Assembly: GCF_014203645.1 (NCBI RefSeq)
Contig: NZ_JACHJL010000001.1
Coordinates: 434,001 to 498,000 of the forward strand
Reading direction: 5' to 3'
DNA from: Streptomyces zagrosensis
Lineage (GTDB): Bacteria; Actinomycetota; Actinomycetes; Streptomycetales; Streptomycetaceae
DNA: 64,000 nt
Of this stretch, positions 33,227 to 41,480 are shown piece by piece. The translations under genes and the position numbers were made by a program. The stretch's first letter is position 1; each line of letters opens with the position of its first letter. The notes beneath the pieces were generated by a model. The model saw only the letters and a list, made by a program, of their open reading frames with translations, made no database searches and was not told the origin of the DNA.

Positions 33227-33677
33227 GTCACGTCCTCCATGCATGGGTACGCCGGAGCCGGTCACTCCGCTGCGCTTCGGTTTCTCTGCTGTCTCCAGCA
33301 GAGCCTACGGAAGCAGAGCCGGTGACCGGGCGGCGGCTGTTGTTCGGCCGCTAGCTGCTCGGCCATGCGGTCTGGCTCGGTGTGTGCGTGAGCCGGGGCC
33401 CTGTCCTGCCGAGACAACATCTTCGCACTTGTTCGCGGACGGCGGGACGCCGGGCCGGTGTCCGAGGTGGTCGAAAGCGCCCGTACGGCCCGAATCCCCG
33501 GCGGATGCGGTGCCCCGCACCGCTCGTACTGACTAGTAGATCGCTGTCAGCGAACGTGCGACGGCCCCGGGCGCTGGACGCACGGGGCCGTTGGTCACGC
33601 TCTGGGTACTGCCGCGTTCATCCGGGGGACGGCTGCCGGACCACCCGTGCCCCCGGACCACGCGAAGAGCTGGACGA
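33227..33677. other. Intergenic region between lpdA and pepA
   Basis: 451 bases without a gene. It has a small CTCTGCTG/CAGCAGAG hairpin (33284-33303), the pepA terminator (33561-33591), and the presumed lpdA promoter between them. Confidence 0.55.
33561..33591 (-). terminator. Probable pepA terminator
   Basis: ACGGCCCCG (33561-33569) pairs with CGGGGCCGT (33583-33591), 87 bases beyond the pepA stop. Confidence 0.6.
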
Positions 33678-35219
33678 TCAGCCCAGGTCACCCGCGGCGG
33701 TGCGCTCGGCGAGCAGCACCAGGGTCCGCACGGCGGAGCCGGTGCCGCCCTTGTGCGTGTAGCCGAACGGCGCGCCCTCGTGGAAGGCCGGGCCCGCGAT
33801 GTCCAGGTGCGCCCAGGTGATGCCCTCGCCCACGAACTCCTTCAGGAACAGACCGGCAACCAGGCCACCACCCGCGCGCTCGCCCATGTTGGCGATGTCG
33901 GCGATCGGGGAGTCCATGCCCTTGAGCAGCTCGGCGGGCAGCGGCATCGGCCAGGACTGCTCGCCCGCCTCCTGCGAGAGCTCGTGCAAGGTGGTGCGGA
34001 AGGCCTCGTCGTTCGACATGATCCCGAAGGTGCGGTTGCCGAGGGCGAGCACCATGGCGCCGGTCAGGGTCGCCACGTCCACGATGGCGTCCGGCTTCTC
34101 CTCCGAGGCGCGGGTGAGCGCGTCGGCGAGCACCAGCCGGCCCTCGGCATCGGTGTTCAGCACCTCGACGGTCTTGCCGCTGTACATCCGCAGCACGTCG
34201 CCGGGGCGGGTCGCCGAGCCGGACGGCATGTTCTCGGCGAGCGCGAGCCAGCCGGTGATGTTGACCTGGAGGCCCAGCTTGGCGGCGGCCACGACGGTGG
34301 CGAACACGGCGGCGGCGCCACTCATGTCGCACTTCATCGTCTCGTTGTGGCCCGGGGGCTTGAGCGAGATGCCGCCCGAGTCGTACGTGATGCCCTTGCC
34401 GACCAGCGCCAGCGTCTTGCTCGCCTTGGCGTGCGTGTAGGTGAGCTTGACCAGCCGGGGCGGGCTCTCGGAGCCCTGGCCCACGCCCAGCAGGCCGCCG
34501 TAGCCGCCCTTCTTGAGCGCCTTCTCGTCCAGCACCTCGACCGTCAGGCCGAACTCCTTGGCCGCGGCCTGCGCCTGCTCGGCGAAGGACTTCGGGTTCA
34601 GGTCGTTGGACGGGGTGTTGATCAGGTCGCGGGCGCGGTTGACCTCGGCAGCCACGGCGATGGCACGCTCGGTGGCCGCCTTGTACGCCTTGTCCCGCGG
34701 CTTCCCGCCGAGCAGCGTGATCTCCGCGAGCGGCGCACTGGCGCCGGCGCCGTTGCCCTTGGCGTTCTTGTCCTTGTCGTCGCCGCCTCGGTAGGCGGTG
34801 AACGCGTACGCACCGAGGAGCGCGCCCTCGGCGACCGCGGCGGCGGACTCGACGTCCTCCAGCGGCAGCGCGAACGCGGCCTTCTTGGTACCGGCTAGCG
34901 CACGGGCAGCGGCACCCGCGGCCCGGCGCAGCGTCTCGGCGTCGAAGCCGTCGCCCTTGGCGGGCGCGTCACCGAGGCCGATCGCCAGCACGATGGGGGC
35001 CTTGATGCTGGCTGCGGACGGCAGCTTGGTGACCTCGCCCTCGCCACCGGAGGCGCCGAGGGATTCTAGGATGGCGGCCAGCTTGCCGTCGAAAGCCTTG
35101 TCGATGGCCTCGGCGCCCGACGCGACGATGGGGCCCTTGGCGCCCTTCGCCACACCGACGACGACGGCGTCCGCACGCAGTGTGGTCGCGCTGGACGTGC
35201 TGAGAGTCAGAGCAGTCAC
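33678..35219 (-). CDS. pepA: Leucyl aminopeptidase (M17 family)
   Basis: 513 residues. The C-terminal M17 catalytic domain has the two-metal site: Lys/Asp in GKGITYDSGGISLKP, MKCDMSGAAAV, and the signature NTDAEGRLVLADAL. The smaller N-terminal domain is Ala/Asp-rich and includes a DDKDKNAKGNG loop. It trims N-terminal residues from peptides in the cytoplasm as a hexamer. The GTG at 35219 begins MTALTLSTSSATTLRADAVV with GAGAGA upstream. The neighbourhood (after the lipoyl complex genes, before cob genes) matches mycobacterial PepB. Confidence 0.95.
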   Translation of the reverse strand: MTALTLSTSSATTLRADAVVVGVAKGAKGPIVASGAEAIDKAFDGKLAAILESLGASGGEGEVTKLPSAASIKAPIVLAIGLGDAPAKGDGFDAETLRRAAGAAARALAGTKKAAFALPLEDVESAAAVAEGALLGAYAFTAYRGGDDKDKNAKGNGAGASAPLAEITLLGGKPRDKAYKAATERAIAVAAEVNRARDLINTPSNDLNPKSFAEQAQAAAKEFGLTVEVLDEKALKKGGYGGLLGVGQGSESPPRLVKLTYTHAKASKTLALVGKGITYDSGGISLKPPGHNETMKCDMSGAAAVFATVVAAAKLGLQVNITGWLALAENMPSGSATRPGDVLRMYSGKTVEVLNTDAEGRLVLADALTRASEEKPDAIVDVATLTGAMVLALGNRTFGIMSNDEAFRTTLHELSQEAGEQSWPMPLPAELLKGMDSPIADIANMGERAGGGLVAGLFLKEFVGEGITWAHLDIAGPAFHEGAPFGYTHKGGTGSAVRTLVLLAERTAAGDLG

Positions 35220-35623
35220 GGTGGTGGGGTCTCTCTTCCGTTGAGGTGTGGGCCGTTGGGTGGGCCGGCCGTGCCGTGGGCATCGTATGCGCTGATCCCA
35301 TGACGGGGTGCGGCCCGGTGCGGTGGTCGTGGCGGCCATCGCGAGCCTAACTCGCGCTGTACGGGGCGTGTTGTGCCCGCATCGGGCTGACCTGCCCGAT
35401 GGACGATGGAAGGTGAGACTTAGGCGGCGGGCACGGGCGGTGCCGGCCCCCTCATCTGCGGTGTTCCGCCCGGGGGTTGGGGCGCGACCGGCCGCGCACA
35501 CGAGGGGGCGTGCCCCGCGCGGGGTCCGCGCCGGTAGCGCGAAAGCGGGCGCCGGCAGCGCGCAGGGCAGCGCCGGCAGCGCGCAGGGCAGCGCCCGCCC
35601 GCCCGGCCGTCGCCGAGGCTGCC
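35220..35623. other. Intergenic region between pepA and cobS
   Basis: 404 bases. No gene is recognised. The left part is the pepA upstream region; the right holds a perfect 21-bp tandem duplication (35550-35591). Confidence 0.55.
35550..35591. repeat. Perfect 21-bp tandem duplication
   Basis: A 21-base unit with core GCCGGCAGCGCGCAGGGCAG occurs at 35550-35570 and again at 35571-35591, just beyond the cobS stop. Confidence 0.9.
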
Positions 35624-36469
35624 TCAGCCCAGCGTCAGCACGACCAGCGCCGCCGTCATCGCCGTTTCCGCCAAGGCGCCGAACACGTCGCCGGTCACCC
35701 CGCCGAAACGGCGCCGGCAGTGCCGTAGCAGCAGTTCGGCGGCGCCGAGCGCAGCGAGCACGGCAAGGCCGCAGCGCAGCGCGCCGTACGGGCCCTCCAG
35801 CGCCCCCGCGCCCGCGCAGCACGAGGCCGTCAGCGCGGCGGCGGCCAGCGCCGCGCGCACCGGGACCACTCCGGCCACGGCCGCGCCCAACCCTTCAGGG
35901 CGCGCGGCGGGCACCCCGGCGCGGCTGGCCAAGGTCAGCGCGCAGCGCGCGGCGATCGCCGCCACGGTCACCGCGAGCGCGCCGCTGGCCCAGCGGTCCG
36001 CGTACAACTCGTACACAGCGGCGACCTGCGCGAGCAGCACCAGGAGCAGCGTGATCACGCCGAACGGACCGATGTCGGAGCGCTTCATGATGCGCAACGC
36101 GTCCTCGGGTGGCTTCGCGCTGCCAAGACCGTCCGCGGTGTCCGCGAGGCCGTCCAGATGCAGCCCGCGCGTCACCGCAGCGGGCACCGCGACCGTGGCG
36201 ACGGCGGCGAGTAGCGGCCCGCCGCCACCAAGGAGCAGCAACCCGCCGGGGGCCGCCGCGAACAGGCCCACCACGAGACCGGCCAACGGCGCGCAGAGCA
36301 TGCCCGTCCGTGCGGCGGCCCGATCCCAGCGGGTCACCCGCACCGGAAGCGCGGTGAGCGTGCCGAAGGCGAACCGCATCCCGTGCGCGAGAGCGGACGC
36401 GAGGGCGCCCGGGCCGGGGCGCGGGGCGCGGGGCGGGCGTGCGGGGGACGGGTGCGGCGTGGTGTCCAT
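35624..36469 (-). CDS. cobS: Adenosylcobinamide-GDP ribazoletransferase (cobalamin synthase)
   Basis: 281 residues, hydrophobic with several membrane helices. It joins adenosylcobinamide-GDP to alpha-ribazole in the last cobalamin steps. Signatures: FGTLTALPV near the N-terminus, then GLHLDGLADTADGLGS with the acidic metal site, and the following ALRIMKRSDIGPFGV. The ATG at 36469 leaves a Pro-rich start (HPSPARPPRAPRPG) before the domain. Only 33 bp separate it from the divergent membrane-protein gene, so promoters must overlap. No cobalamin riboswitch fits in that gap. Confidence 0.95.
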   Translation of the reverse strand: MDTTPHPSPARPPRAPRPGPGALASALAHGMRFAFGTLTALPVRVTRWDRAAARTGMLCAPLAGLVVGLFAAAPGGLLLLGGGGPLLAAVATVAVPAAVTRGLHLDGLADTADGLGSAKPPEDALRIMKRSDIGPFGVITLLLVLLAQVAAVYELYADRWASGALAVTVAAIAARCALTLASRAGVPAARPEGLGAAVAGVVPVRAALAAAALTASCCAGAGALEGPYGALRCGLAVLAALGAAELLLRHCRRRFGGVTGDVFGALAETAMTAALVVLTLG

Positions 36470-36502
36470 CGCGCCGCAGGTTATCGCGCACGGTGAGAGG
36501 CC

Positions 36503-37240
36503 ATGGGGTACTGGTGGCAGCGGAACGTCGTGGAGCCCGGCAAGCTGCCGTTGCTGTTGGCGTTGGCCTCGTTCGTGCTGGCGTTCGTCGCGGTACGGCT
36601 GATCACCCGGCTGATCCGCGCGGGGAGGGGGCCGTTCCGCAACGTGATGGCGGGCGGGCTGCATGTGCACCACGTGGTGCCGGGCGTGGTGCTCACCGTC
36701 ATCGGCGGGTTCGGCGCGGTCGCCAGCGGGCGACATGGGGCCGAGGCCGCCGTCTTCGCGGTGCTCTTCGGGCTGGGGGCGGGGTTGGTGCTGGACGAGT
36801 TCGCGCTCGTACTGCACCTGGACGACGTGTACTGGACGGAGCAGGGCCGCAAGAGCGTGGAGGTCGTGGTACTGACGGCGGCCCTGGTGACGCTGGTGCT
36901 CGGAGGTTTGCTGCCGTTCGGCGTCAACGATCTGACGGCGACTGAGCGGCATGACCGGCGCGTGGTCGTGCTCAATGTGACCGGCAACTTCGTGTTCTCG
37001 CTGCTTGCCTTGGCCAAGGGCAAGCCACGCATCGCGGTGCTCGGCGTCCTGGTGCCGTTCGTGGCGCTGTTCGGCGCGCTGCGGCTAGCCCGCCCGAACT
37101 CGCCGTGGGCCAAGCGCCGCTACCGAAACCGGCCGGCGGCCCGCGCCAGGGCGCTGCACCGCGCCCGGCGTCACGACGCCCGATGGAACCGACTGCGGCG
37201 CAAGGCCCAGGACTGGCTGGGCGGCTTTCCGGAGCCATGA
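36503..37240 (+). CDS. Conserved integral membrane protein
   Basis: 245 residues with about six membrane helices. The distinctive motifs are NVMAGGLHVHHVVPGV in the second segment and LVLDEFALVLHLDDVYW before the third, leaving conserved His and acidic residues near the membrane that could bind metal. The C-terminus is very basic (RARALHRARRHDARWNRLRR). I do not recognise a function. It is divergent from cobS. Its last 70 bases overlap, on the opposite strand, the 3' end of the rhomboid-like gene. Confidence 0.8.
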   Translation: MGYWWQRNVVEPGKLPLLLALASFVLAFVAVRLITRLIRAGRGPFRNVMAGGLHVHHVVPGVVLTVIGGFGAVASGRHGAEAAVFAVLFGLGAGLVLDEFALVLHLDDVYWTEQGRKSVEVVVLTAALVTLVLGGLLPFGVNDLTATERHDRRVVVLNVTGNFVFSLLALAKGKPRIAVLGVLVPFVALFGALRLARPNSPWAKRRYRNRPAARARALHRARRHDARWNRLRRKAQDWLGGFPEP

Positions 37241-38202
37241 CCGCGGGGGGAGTTGGCGGAGCCGGTCGTACGCACGACCCGCCGACGCTGCTCCCACGGT
37301 GTCCGTGAAGCCTCCGGCGCCTGCGCTGCCTGCGCTGCCTGCGCTGCCTGCGGTTCTCGCGGTTCTCGCGGTTTCTGCGGGGCTGGCCGCTCCCGCGGTG
37401 TCCGCCGTTCGCCCAGCGCCCGCAGCGGGGCTGGTCCTTCCCGCCCCTGCGGGGCTGGTCCTTCCCGCCCCTGCGGGGCTAGCCGTGCCGCTCCCTCCGT
37501 GGCTTTCTCCCCGGCTTTCCCCGCGGTAGGGGCGGGCACGAGCCGTCGTCGGCGTTCCCGGTACGTACGTACCGCGCACACCACGGCGATCGCCATGATC
37601 GCCACCAGATGTTCCCGGCCCGCCAGGTTCGGCTTGGCGTAGATCTCCCACAGCATCGAGCCCACCACCGCGGTGCCGGTCAACCAGGCGCGGTAGCGCC
37701 AGCACACGTACACCGACAGCCCGACGACGGCCGCGGACGGGCCGGTGTCGTGGATGTCCGCGGTGGAGGCGGGGAGGCCGAGGAGGCCACCGGGGCCCAG
37801 CGCGACACCGATGCGCGCGTACGTGGTGCCCGCCAGCGTGGCGACGTACGCGACCAGCAGCGTGCGCCGCCAGCCAAGAGCGCACTCGCACACGGCGAAG
37901 ACGACGAAGACCTGAAGCAGTCCGCCCCAAACCGGCAGGTCGGGCGCGGGCACGAACAGCGACAGGGGGGTGCGGAGCAGCGAGACCCACCAGGGCTGGG
38001 ACGTCTGGACATAGCCGAGGTACTCGACCGGTCCGCGGCCCCAGGACTGGTTTTGCAGGTACTGGCACAGCACGATCAAACACACGGCCGCGATCGTCAC
38101 CGACAACGCCGCGGCCTTGCGACGCACCAGACCCGCCCGGATGGCCCCGGCCAGCGGCCCCCATTCGGCCCGTACGGCACGGCGCGCTGCTGTGAGGATC
38201 AT
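37171..38202 (-). CDS. Rhomboid-like integral membrane protein with a repetitive C-terminal tail
   Basis: 343 residues. The membrane core (about residues 30-225) follows rhomboid topology: CECALGWRR after the second helix, DTGPSAAVVGL (a GxSx serine motif) in a later helix, and a following helix with His in LAGREHLVA, a possible Ser-His dyad. The last 110 residues are low complexity, with duplicated GREGPAPQ and AQA units encoded by exact DNA repeats. Its ATG overlaps the upstream gene's stop (ATGA), so it is translated with the lysyltransferase-like protein. The 3' end overlaps the convergent gene by 70 bp. Protease activity is inferred. Confidence 0.75.
   Translation of the reverse strand: MILTAARRAVRAEWGPLAGAIRAGLVRRKAAALSVTIAAVCLIVLCQYLQNQSWGRGPVEYLGYVQTSQPWWVSLLRTPLSLFVPAPDLPVWGGLLQVFVVFAVCECALGWRRTLLVAYVATLAGTTYARIGVALGPGGLLGLPASTADIHDTGPSAAVVGLSVYVCWRYRAWLTGTAVVGSMLWEIYAKPNLAGREHLVAIMAIAVVCAVRTYRERRRRLVPAPTAGKAGEKATEGAARLAPQGREGPAPQGREGPAPLRALGERRTPRERPAPQKPREPREPQAAQAAQAAQAPEASRTPWEQRRRVVRTTGSANSPRGHGSGKPPSQSWALRRSRFHRAS
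37321..37347. repeat. 9-bp tandem repeat x 3 (AQA-coding tail)
   Basis: CTGCGCTGC three times, in frame in the rhomboid-like gene; GGTTCTCGC copies follow. Confidence 0.9.
37426..37473. repeat. Perfect 24-bp tandem duplication inside the rhomboid-like gene
   Basis: A 24-base unit at 37426-37449 is repeated exactly at 37450-37473. It adds eight residues (GREGPAPQ) in frame. Confidence 0.9.
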
Positions 38203-39965
38203 CGCCGGGTCTCCAGATGCTTGCGGTTGAGCCACTTGGGCAGGCCGGGCGCCTCCAGGAAGCCCTCCGCCCGGGCGCTGGCCAGGCCGATCCGCAGCAG
38301 GTCGGTGCTCTTCTCGAAGAGCAGGTAGCGCGGCTCCCAGATGGGCCGGTACTTCGCGTTGGCGCGGTAGAGCGACTCGATCTGCCACCAGCGCGAGCAA
38401 AAGCTCAGCAGCGAGCGCCACAGCCGCAGCACGGGGCCCGCGCCGAGCTTGGCGCCACGTTCGAAGACGGAACGGAACATCGCGAAGTTCAGTGAGATTT
38501 GTGTGATGCCCACCTCCTTCGATCGCTGGATGAGCTCTAGGACCATGAATTCCATCAGCCCGTTGTCGGAGTTGCGGTCCCGCCGCATCAGGTCGAGGGA
38601 GAGGCCCCGCGGCCCCCAGGGCGCGAAGCTGAGCAGGGCCTTGGGCTCGCCGTCCGCGTCGAAGCACTCCAGCATCGCGCAGCGGCCGTCGTTCGGGTCG
38701 CCGAGGCGGCCAAGCGCCATCGAGAAACCGCGCTCGGTCTCGCCGTCGCGCCAGTCGTCGGCGAGCCGCACGAGTTCGCGCATCTCCTCGTCGGGGATCT
38801 CCTCGTGGCGGCGGATACGAACGGTGTACCCGGCCCGCTTGACCCGGTTGTACGCCTGCCGCACGGTGCGCATCGCACGGCCCTCAAGGGTGAACTCGTC
38901 GGTGTCCACCAACGCTTCGTCACCCAGTTCCAGCGCGTCCATGCCGTGCCGGGCGTACACCGTGCCGCCCTCTTCGCTGGCGCCCATCACGGCGGGAGCC
39001 CAGCCGTGTTCGCGGGCCTCGGCGAGCCAGCGGTCGATCGCCCCTGGCCACGCCTCCGGATCGCCGATCGGGTCACCGGAGGCGAGCGATACGCCGCCGA
39101 CGACGCGGTAGGTGACCGCGGACTTCCCCGAAGGGGACCAGATGACGCTCTTGTCGTGCCGTAGCGCGAAGTAGCCGAGCGAGTCCCGCTCGCCGTGCCG
39201 CTCCAGAAGAGTGCGCAGCTTCTCCTCGTCACCGGGTGTGATCGGATCGACGACGCGGCGGGAGCGGAAGGCGGCGTACAGCACGAGCAGCAGCAACAGT
39301 GTGCTCAGCATGTTGATGAACACGTCCACCCAGCCGGGCGTGACAATGCCGGGAAAGCGCTCGTCGTCGGCGGCCAACGAGATCAGCCGCATGATGCCGT
39401 ACCGCCAGCGGGTGAGGAAGGTCGAGCGCTCGTCGTCCGCGGCGGTATTGGCGATGGTGACCAGGGCTGCGGCCAACAGCGAGCCGACCAGTAGCCCGCC
39501 CACCGCGACGGCCGCGGCGAGCTTGGGGTTGGAGCGGTCGCCCTTCGCGTAAAACTCGCGCCTGCCCACCAGGAGCGCCGCCACGAACAGCGCGGTCAGC
39601 AGCAGCGAGACCCAGTTTTGGGCGTGCTGCCGAAACTCGTGGAAGGGGATGGCCAGCGCAAGGACGGCCAGCAGCAGCCCGCTGAGCACCAGGTTGAGAA
39701 TCCATGCGGCGCGCTTGCGGCGCCGCATGGTGATGGCGAGGAAGAACGAGAGTGCGGCCGAGAAGAAGCCCGCTGTCAGCAGATAGGGCGTGAAGTATTC
39801 ATCGACGTTATGGCGGCGGACATCGTTGCCGAAGGACACCCACACGGCGCTCAGCAGGTTGATGAACGTGATGGCCCGCAGATACCAGACCGCGAACACC
39901 GCACCCCGATAGGCCCACGGGCCCCGCTGCACGTCTTCATCCCGATTCAAGCGCACTTCTCCCAT
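38199..39965 (-). CDS. MprF/LysX-like membrane protein with DUF2156 aminoacyl-phosphatidylglycerol synthase domain
   Basis: 588 residues. About six membrane helices (residues 20-245) precede a soluble GNAT-like DUF2156 domain (about 255-588) with GYFALRHDKSVIWSP, YRVVGGVSLASGDPIGD and SLDLMRRDRNSDNGLMEFM, as in the C-terminal domain of phosphatidylglycerol lysyltransferases. It probably adds an amino acid to membrane lipid. No lysyl-tRNA synthetase domain is fused. The ATG at 39965 has no ribosome site and an AT-rich promoter directly upstream, so the mRNA may be leaderless. It is coupled to the rhomboid-like gene. Confidence 0.87.
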   Translation of the reverse strand: MGEVRLNRDEDVQRGPWAYRGAVFAVWYLRAITFINLLSAVWVSFGNDVRRHNVDEYFTPYLLTAGFFSAALSFFLAITMRRRKRAAWILNLVLSGLLLAVLALAIPFHEFRQHAQNWVSLLLTALFVAALLVGRREFYAKGDRSNPKLAAAVAVGGLLVGSLLAAALVTIANTAADDERSTFLTRWRYGIMRLISLAADDERFPGIVTPGWVDVFINMLSTLLLLLVLYAAFRSRRVVDPITPGDEEKLRTLLERHGERDSLGYFALRHDKSVIWSPSGKSAVTYRVVGGVSLASGDPIGDPEAWPGAIDRWLAEAREHGWAPAVMGASEEGGTVYARHGMDALELGDEALVDTDEFTLEGRAMRTVRQAYNRVKRAGYTVRIRRHEEIPDEEMRELVRLADDWRDGETERGFSMALGRLGDPNDGRCAMLECFDADGEPKALLSFAPWGPRGLSLDLMRRDRNSDNGLMEFMVLELIQRSKEVGITQISLNFAMFRSVFERGAKLGAGPVLRLWRSLLSFCSRWWQIESLYRANAKYRPIWEPRYLLFEKSTDLLRIGLASARAEGFLEAPGLPKWLNRKHLETRR

Positions 39966-40008
39966 AAAAATAGAGCATATGAGGGAAAAGCTATTTGTCC
40001 GAAATTGA
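39966..40008 (-). promoter_or_regulatory. AT-rich promoter, possibly giving a leaderless mRNA
   Basis: On the minus strand an AT-rich stretch with TATGCT (candidate -10) lies about 7 bases before the ATG, and a weak TTCGGA lies 18 bases further upstream. There is no Shine-Dalgarno sequence. This contrasts sharply with the surrounding GC content. Confidence 0.45.
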
Positions 40009-40106
40009 TGCTCGGTCGGCCCGTACTGGCCGGTGCTCAGTCAGCCCGCACCTGCCGGTGCTCGGTCAGCCCGCACCTGCCAGCGCTCGGCAGCCGCACC
40101 TGCTGG
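40009..40106. repeat. Degenerate 25-bp tandem repeat x 4
   Basis: Four units (40009-40033, 40034-40058, 40059-40083, 40084-40106) share the core TCAGCCCGCACCTGCC and start TGCTCGG or TGCTCAG; the last lacks two bases. They lie just upstream of the MprF-like promoter. Confidence 0.88.
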
Positions 40107-40233
40107 GGATGCCGCGACGCACGGCTCCCCACCGGGCTCCGACAGGTCCCACGAGGCGCGTGCGGCTCCTGCCTCAGTGCGCCCTGCGGTACGTGCCGGG
40201 TCGCGGTGTCCCACGCGGGCGGTCGGTCCCGCG

Positions 40234-41280
40234 TCAGTCCCGCAACGGAAGCTCCGCTGCCAGGGCCGCCGCAGCCTGCACCATTGGCAGTGCGAGCAGC
40301 GCCCCGGTCCCCTCACCCACACTGACGCCGTGGTCGAGAAGAGGGTTGAGCGCGACGCGGTCCAACGCCTTGGCCTGCGCCGGCTCCCCGCTCGCCTGGC
40401 CCGCCAGCCACCAGTCCGGGGCCCGGAAAGCGACCCGCTGCGCCACGAGCGCACACGCCGCCGAGACCACCCCGTCCAAGATCACGGGCGTGTGGCGTAC
40501 CGCACTTTGCAGCAGGAATCCGGTGATCGCGGCCAGGTCGGCACCGCCCGATGTGGCGAGCAGTTCCAACTGGTCGCCGAGCACCGGCCTGGCTCGACGT
40601 AGTGCGTCGCGGATCGCTGCGCACTTACGCATCCACGCCAGGTCGTCGATGCTGACCCCGCCGCGCCCGGTGACCACGGAGGCGTCCGTGCCACACAGCG
40701 CCGCGATCAAGGTGCTGGCGGCGGTGGTGCCGCCCACGCTCAGATCGCCGAGCACCACCAGATCGGTGCCGGAGTCGGCCTCCTCATCGGCGACCGCCAT
40801 GCCGGCCCGGAACGCCCGCTCTGCCTCGTCGGCGCTGAGTGCGTCCTCGATGTCGATGCGGCCCGAACTCCGCCGTACCCGGTGCTTGGTGACCTCGTCG
40901 GGCAGCTCGGCCGGATCGCAGTCCACCGCCATGTCCACGACGCGCAGCCCGGCGCCGTAGCGGCGGGCGAGGATCGCCACCGCGCTGCTGCCGTCGAGCG
41001 TGGCCCGTACGAGCTCCTTGGTGCTGCCCGCCGGGCGCCCCGAGACGCCCAGCTCGGCAACGCCGTGGTCGCCGGCGAACAGCAGCACCCGCGGGCGCTC
41101 GATCGGCTTGACCGGCACGCTCGCCTGCGCAGCGGCCAGCCACTCGCCGAGCTCGTCAAGCCGCCCCAGCGCACCGGGTGGCGTCACCAGCTGGGCACGG
41201 CGCTCCTCGGCGTCGCGTCGCACGCTGCCGTCGGGGCGTTCGATCAGATCGACGAAGTCATCGAGGTGTAGGCCGCTCAT
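40234..41280 (-). CDS. cobT: Nicotinate-nucleotide-dimethylbenzimidazole phosphoribosyltransferase
   Basis: 348 residues. It makes alpha-ribazole phosphate for the lower cobalamin ligand. Motifs include TPPGALGRLDELGEWLA, VLLFAGDHGVAELGVS, LGDLSVGGTTAASTLIAALC and the C-terminal GVSVGEGTGALLALP with the catalytic Glu. It lies downstream of the cobU fusion in the same direction, after a 200-bp gap with one possible small ORF. The start is ATG 41280. Normal length. Confidence 0.96.
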   Translation of the reverse strand: MSGLHLDDFVDLIERPDGSVRRDAEERRAQLVTPPGALGRLDELGEWLAAAQASVPVKPIERPRVLLFAGDHGVAELGVSGRPAGSTKELVRATLDGSSAVAILARRYGAGLRVVDMAVDCDPAELPDEVTKHRVRRSSGRIDIEDALSADEAERAFRAGMAVADEEADSGTDLVVLGDLSVGGTTAASTLIAALCGTDASVVTGRGGVSIDDLAWMRKCAAIRDALRRARPVLGDQLELLATSGGADLAAITGFLLQSAVRHTPVILDGVVSAACALVAQRVAFRAPDWWLAGQASGEPAQAKALDRVALNPLLDHGVSVGEGTGALLALPMVQAAAALAAELPLRD

Positions 41281-41364
41281 CCGACGAACCCTATCGCCCC
41301 TGGGCGCCCCACAGGGGCCCGCTCCTGTACTCGTCCCACCCCGCCGGGTGCCCGGCAGCGCGGC

Positions 41365-41475
41365 TCACGAGCCGGCGCTCGTGCTGAGGGTGGCCACCCC
41401 CTCGGCATCGATGACGCAGCTCTCCCTATCGGCCTTGCTCGCCAGCGCGGTTGCCACGTCGCTTCGATCGCCCAT
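41365..41475 (-). CDS. Possible 36-residue small ORF between cobU and cobT
   Basis: The ATG lies 5 bases beyond the cobU stop and the frame ends at 41365. The predicted peptide begins MGDRSDVATALASKADRESC, with no membrane segment or known motif. Its position suggests translational coupling to cobU, but no clear ribosome site is present. It could be chance. Confidence 0.3.
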   Translation of the reverse strand: MGDRSDVATALASKADRESCVIDAEGVATLSTSAGS

Positions 41476-41480
41476 AGCGC

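Noticed and set aside
35308..36054. 248-codon plus-strand frame opposite cobS
   Set aside because: It is Arg/Pro/Ala-rich antisense sequence created by GC bias; cobS motifs are on the other strand.
36470..36502. Cobalamin riboswitch upstream of cobS
   Set aside because: The 33-bp divergent gap is far too short.
40009..40106. CRISPR array reading of the 25-bp repeats
   Set aside because: The units are directly adjacent with no spacers, and no cas genes are present.
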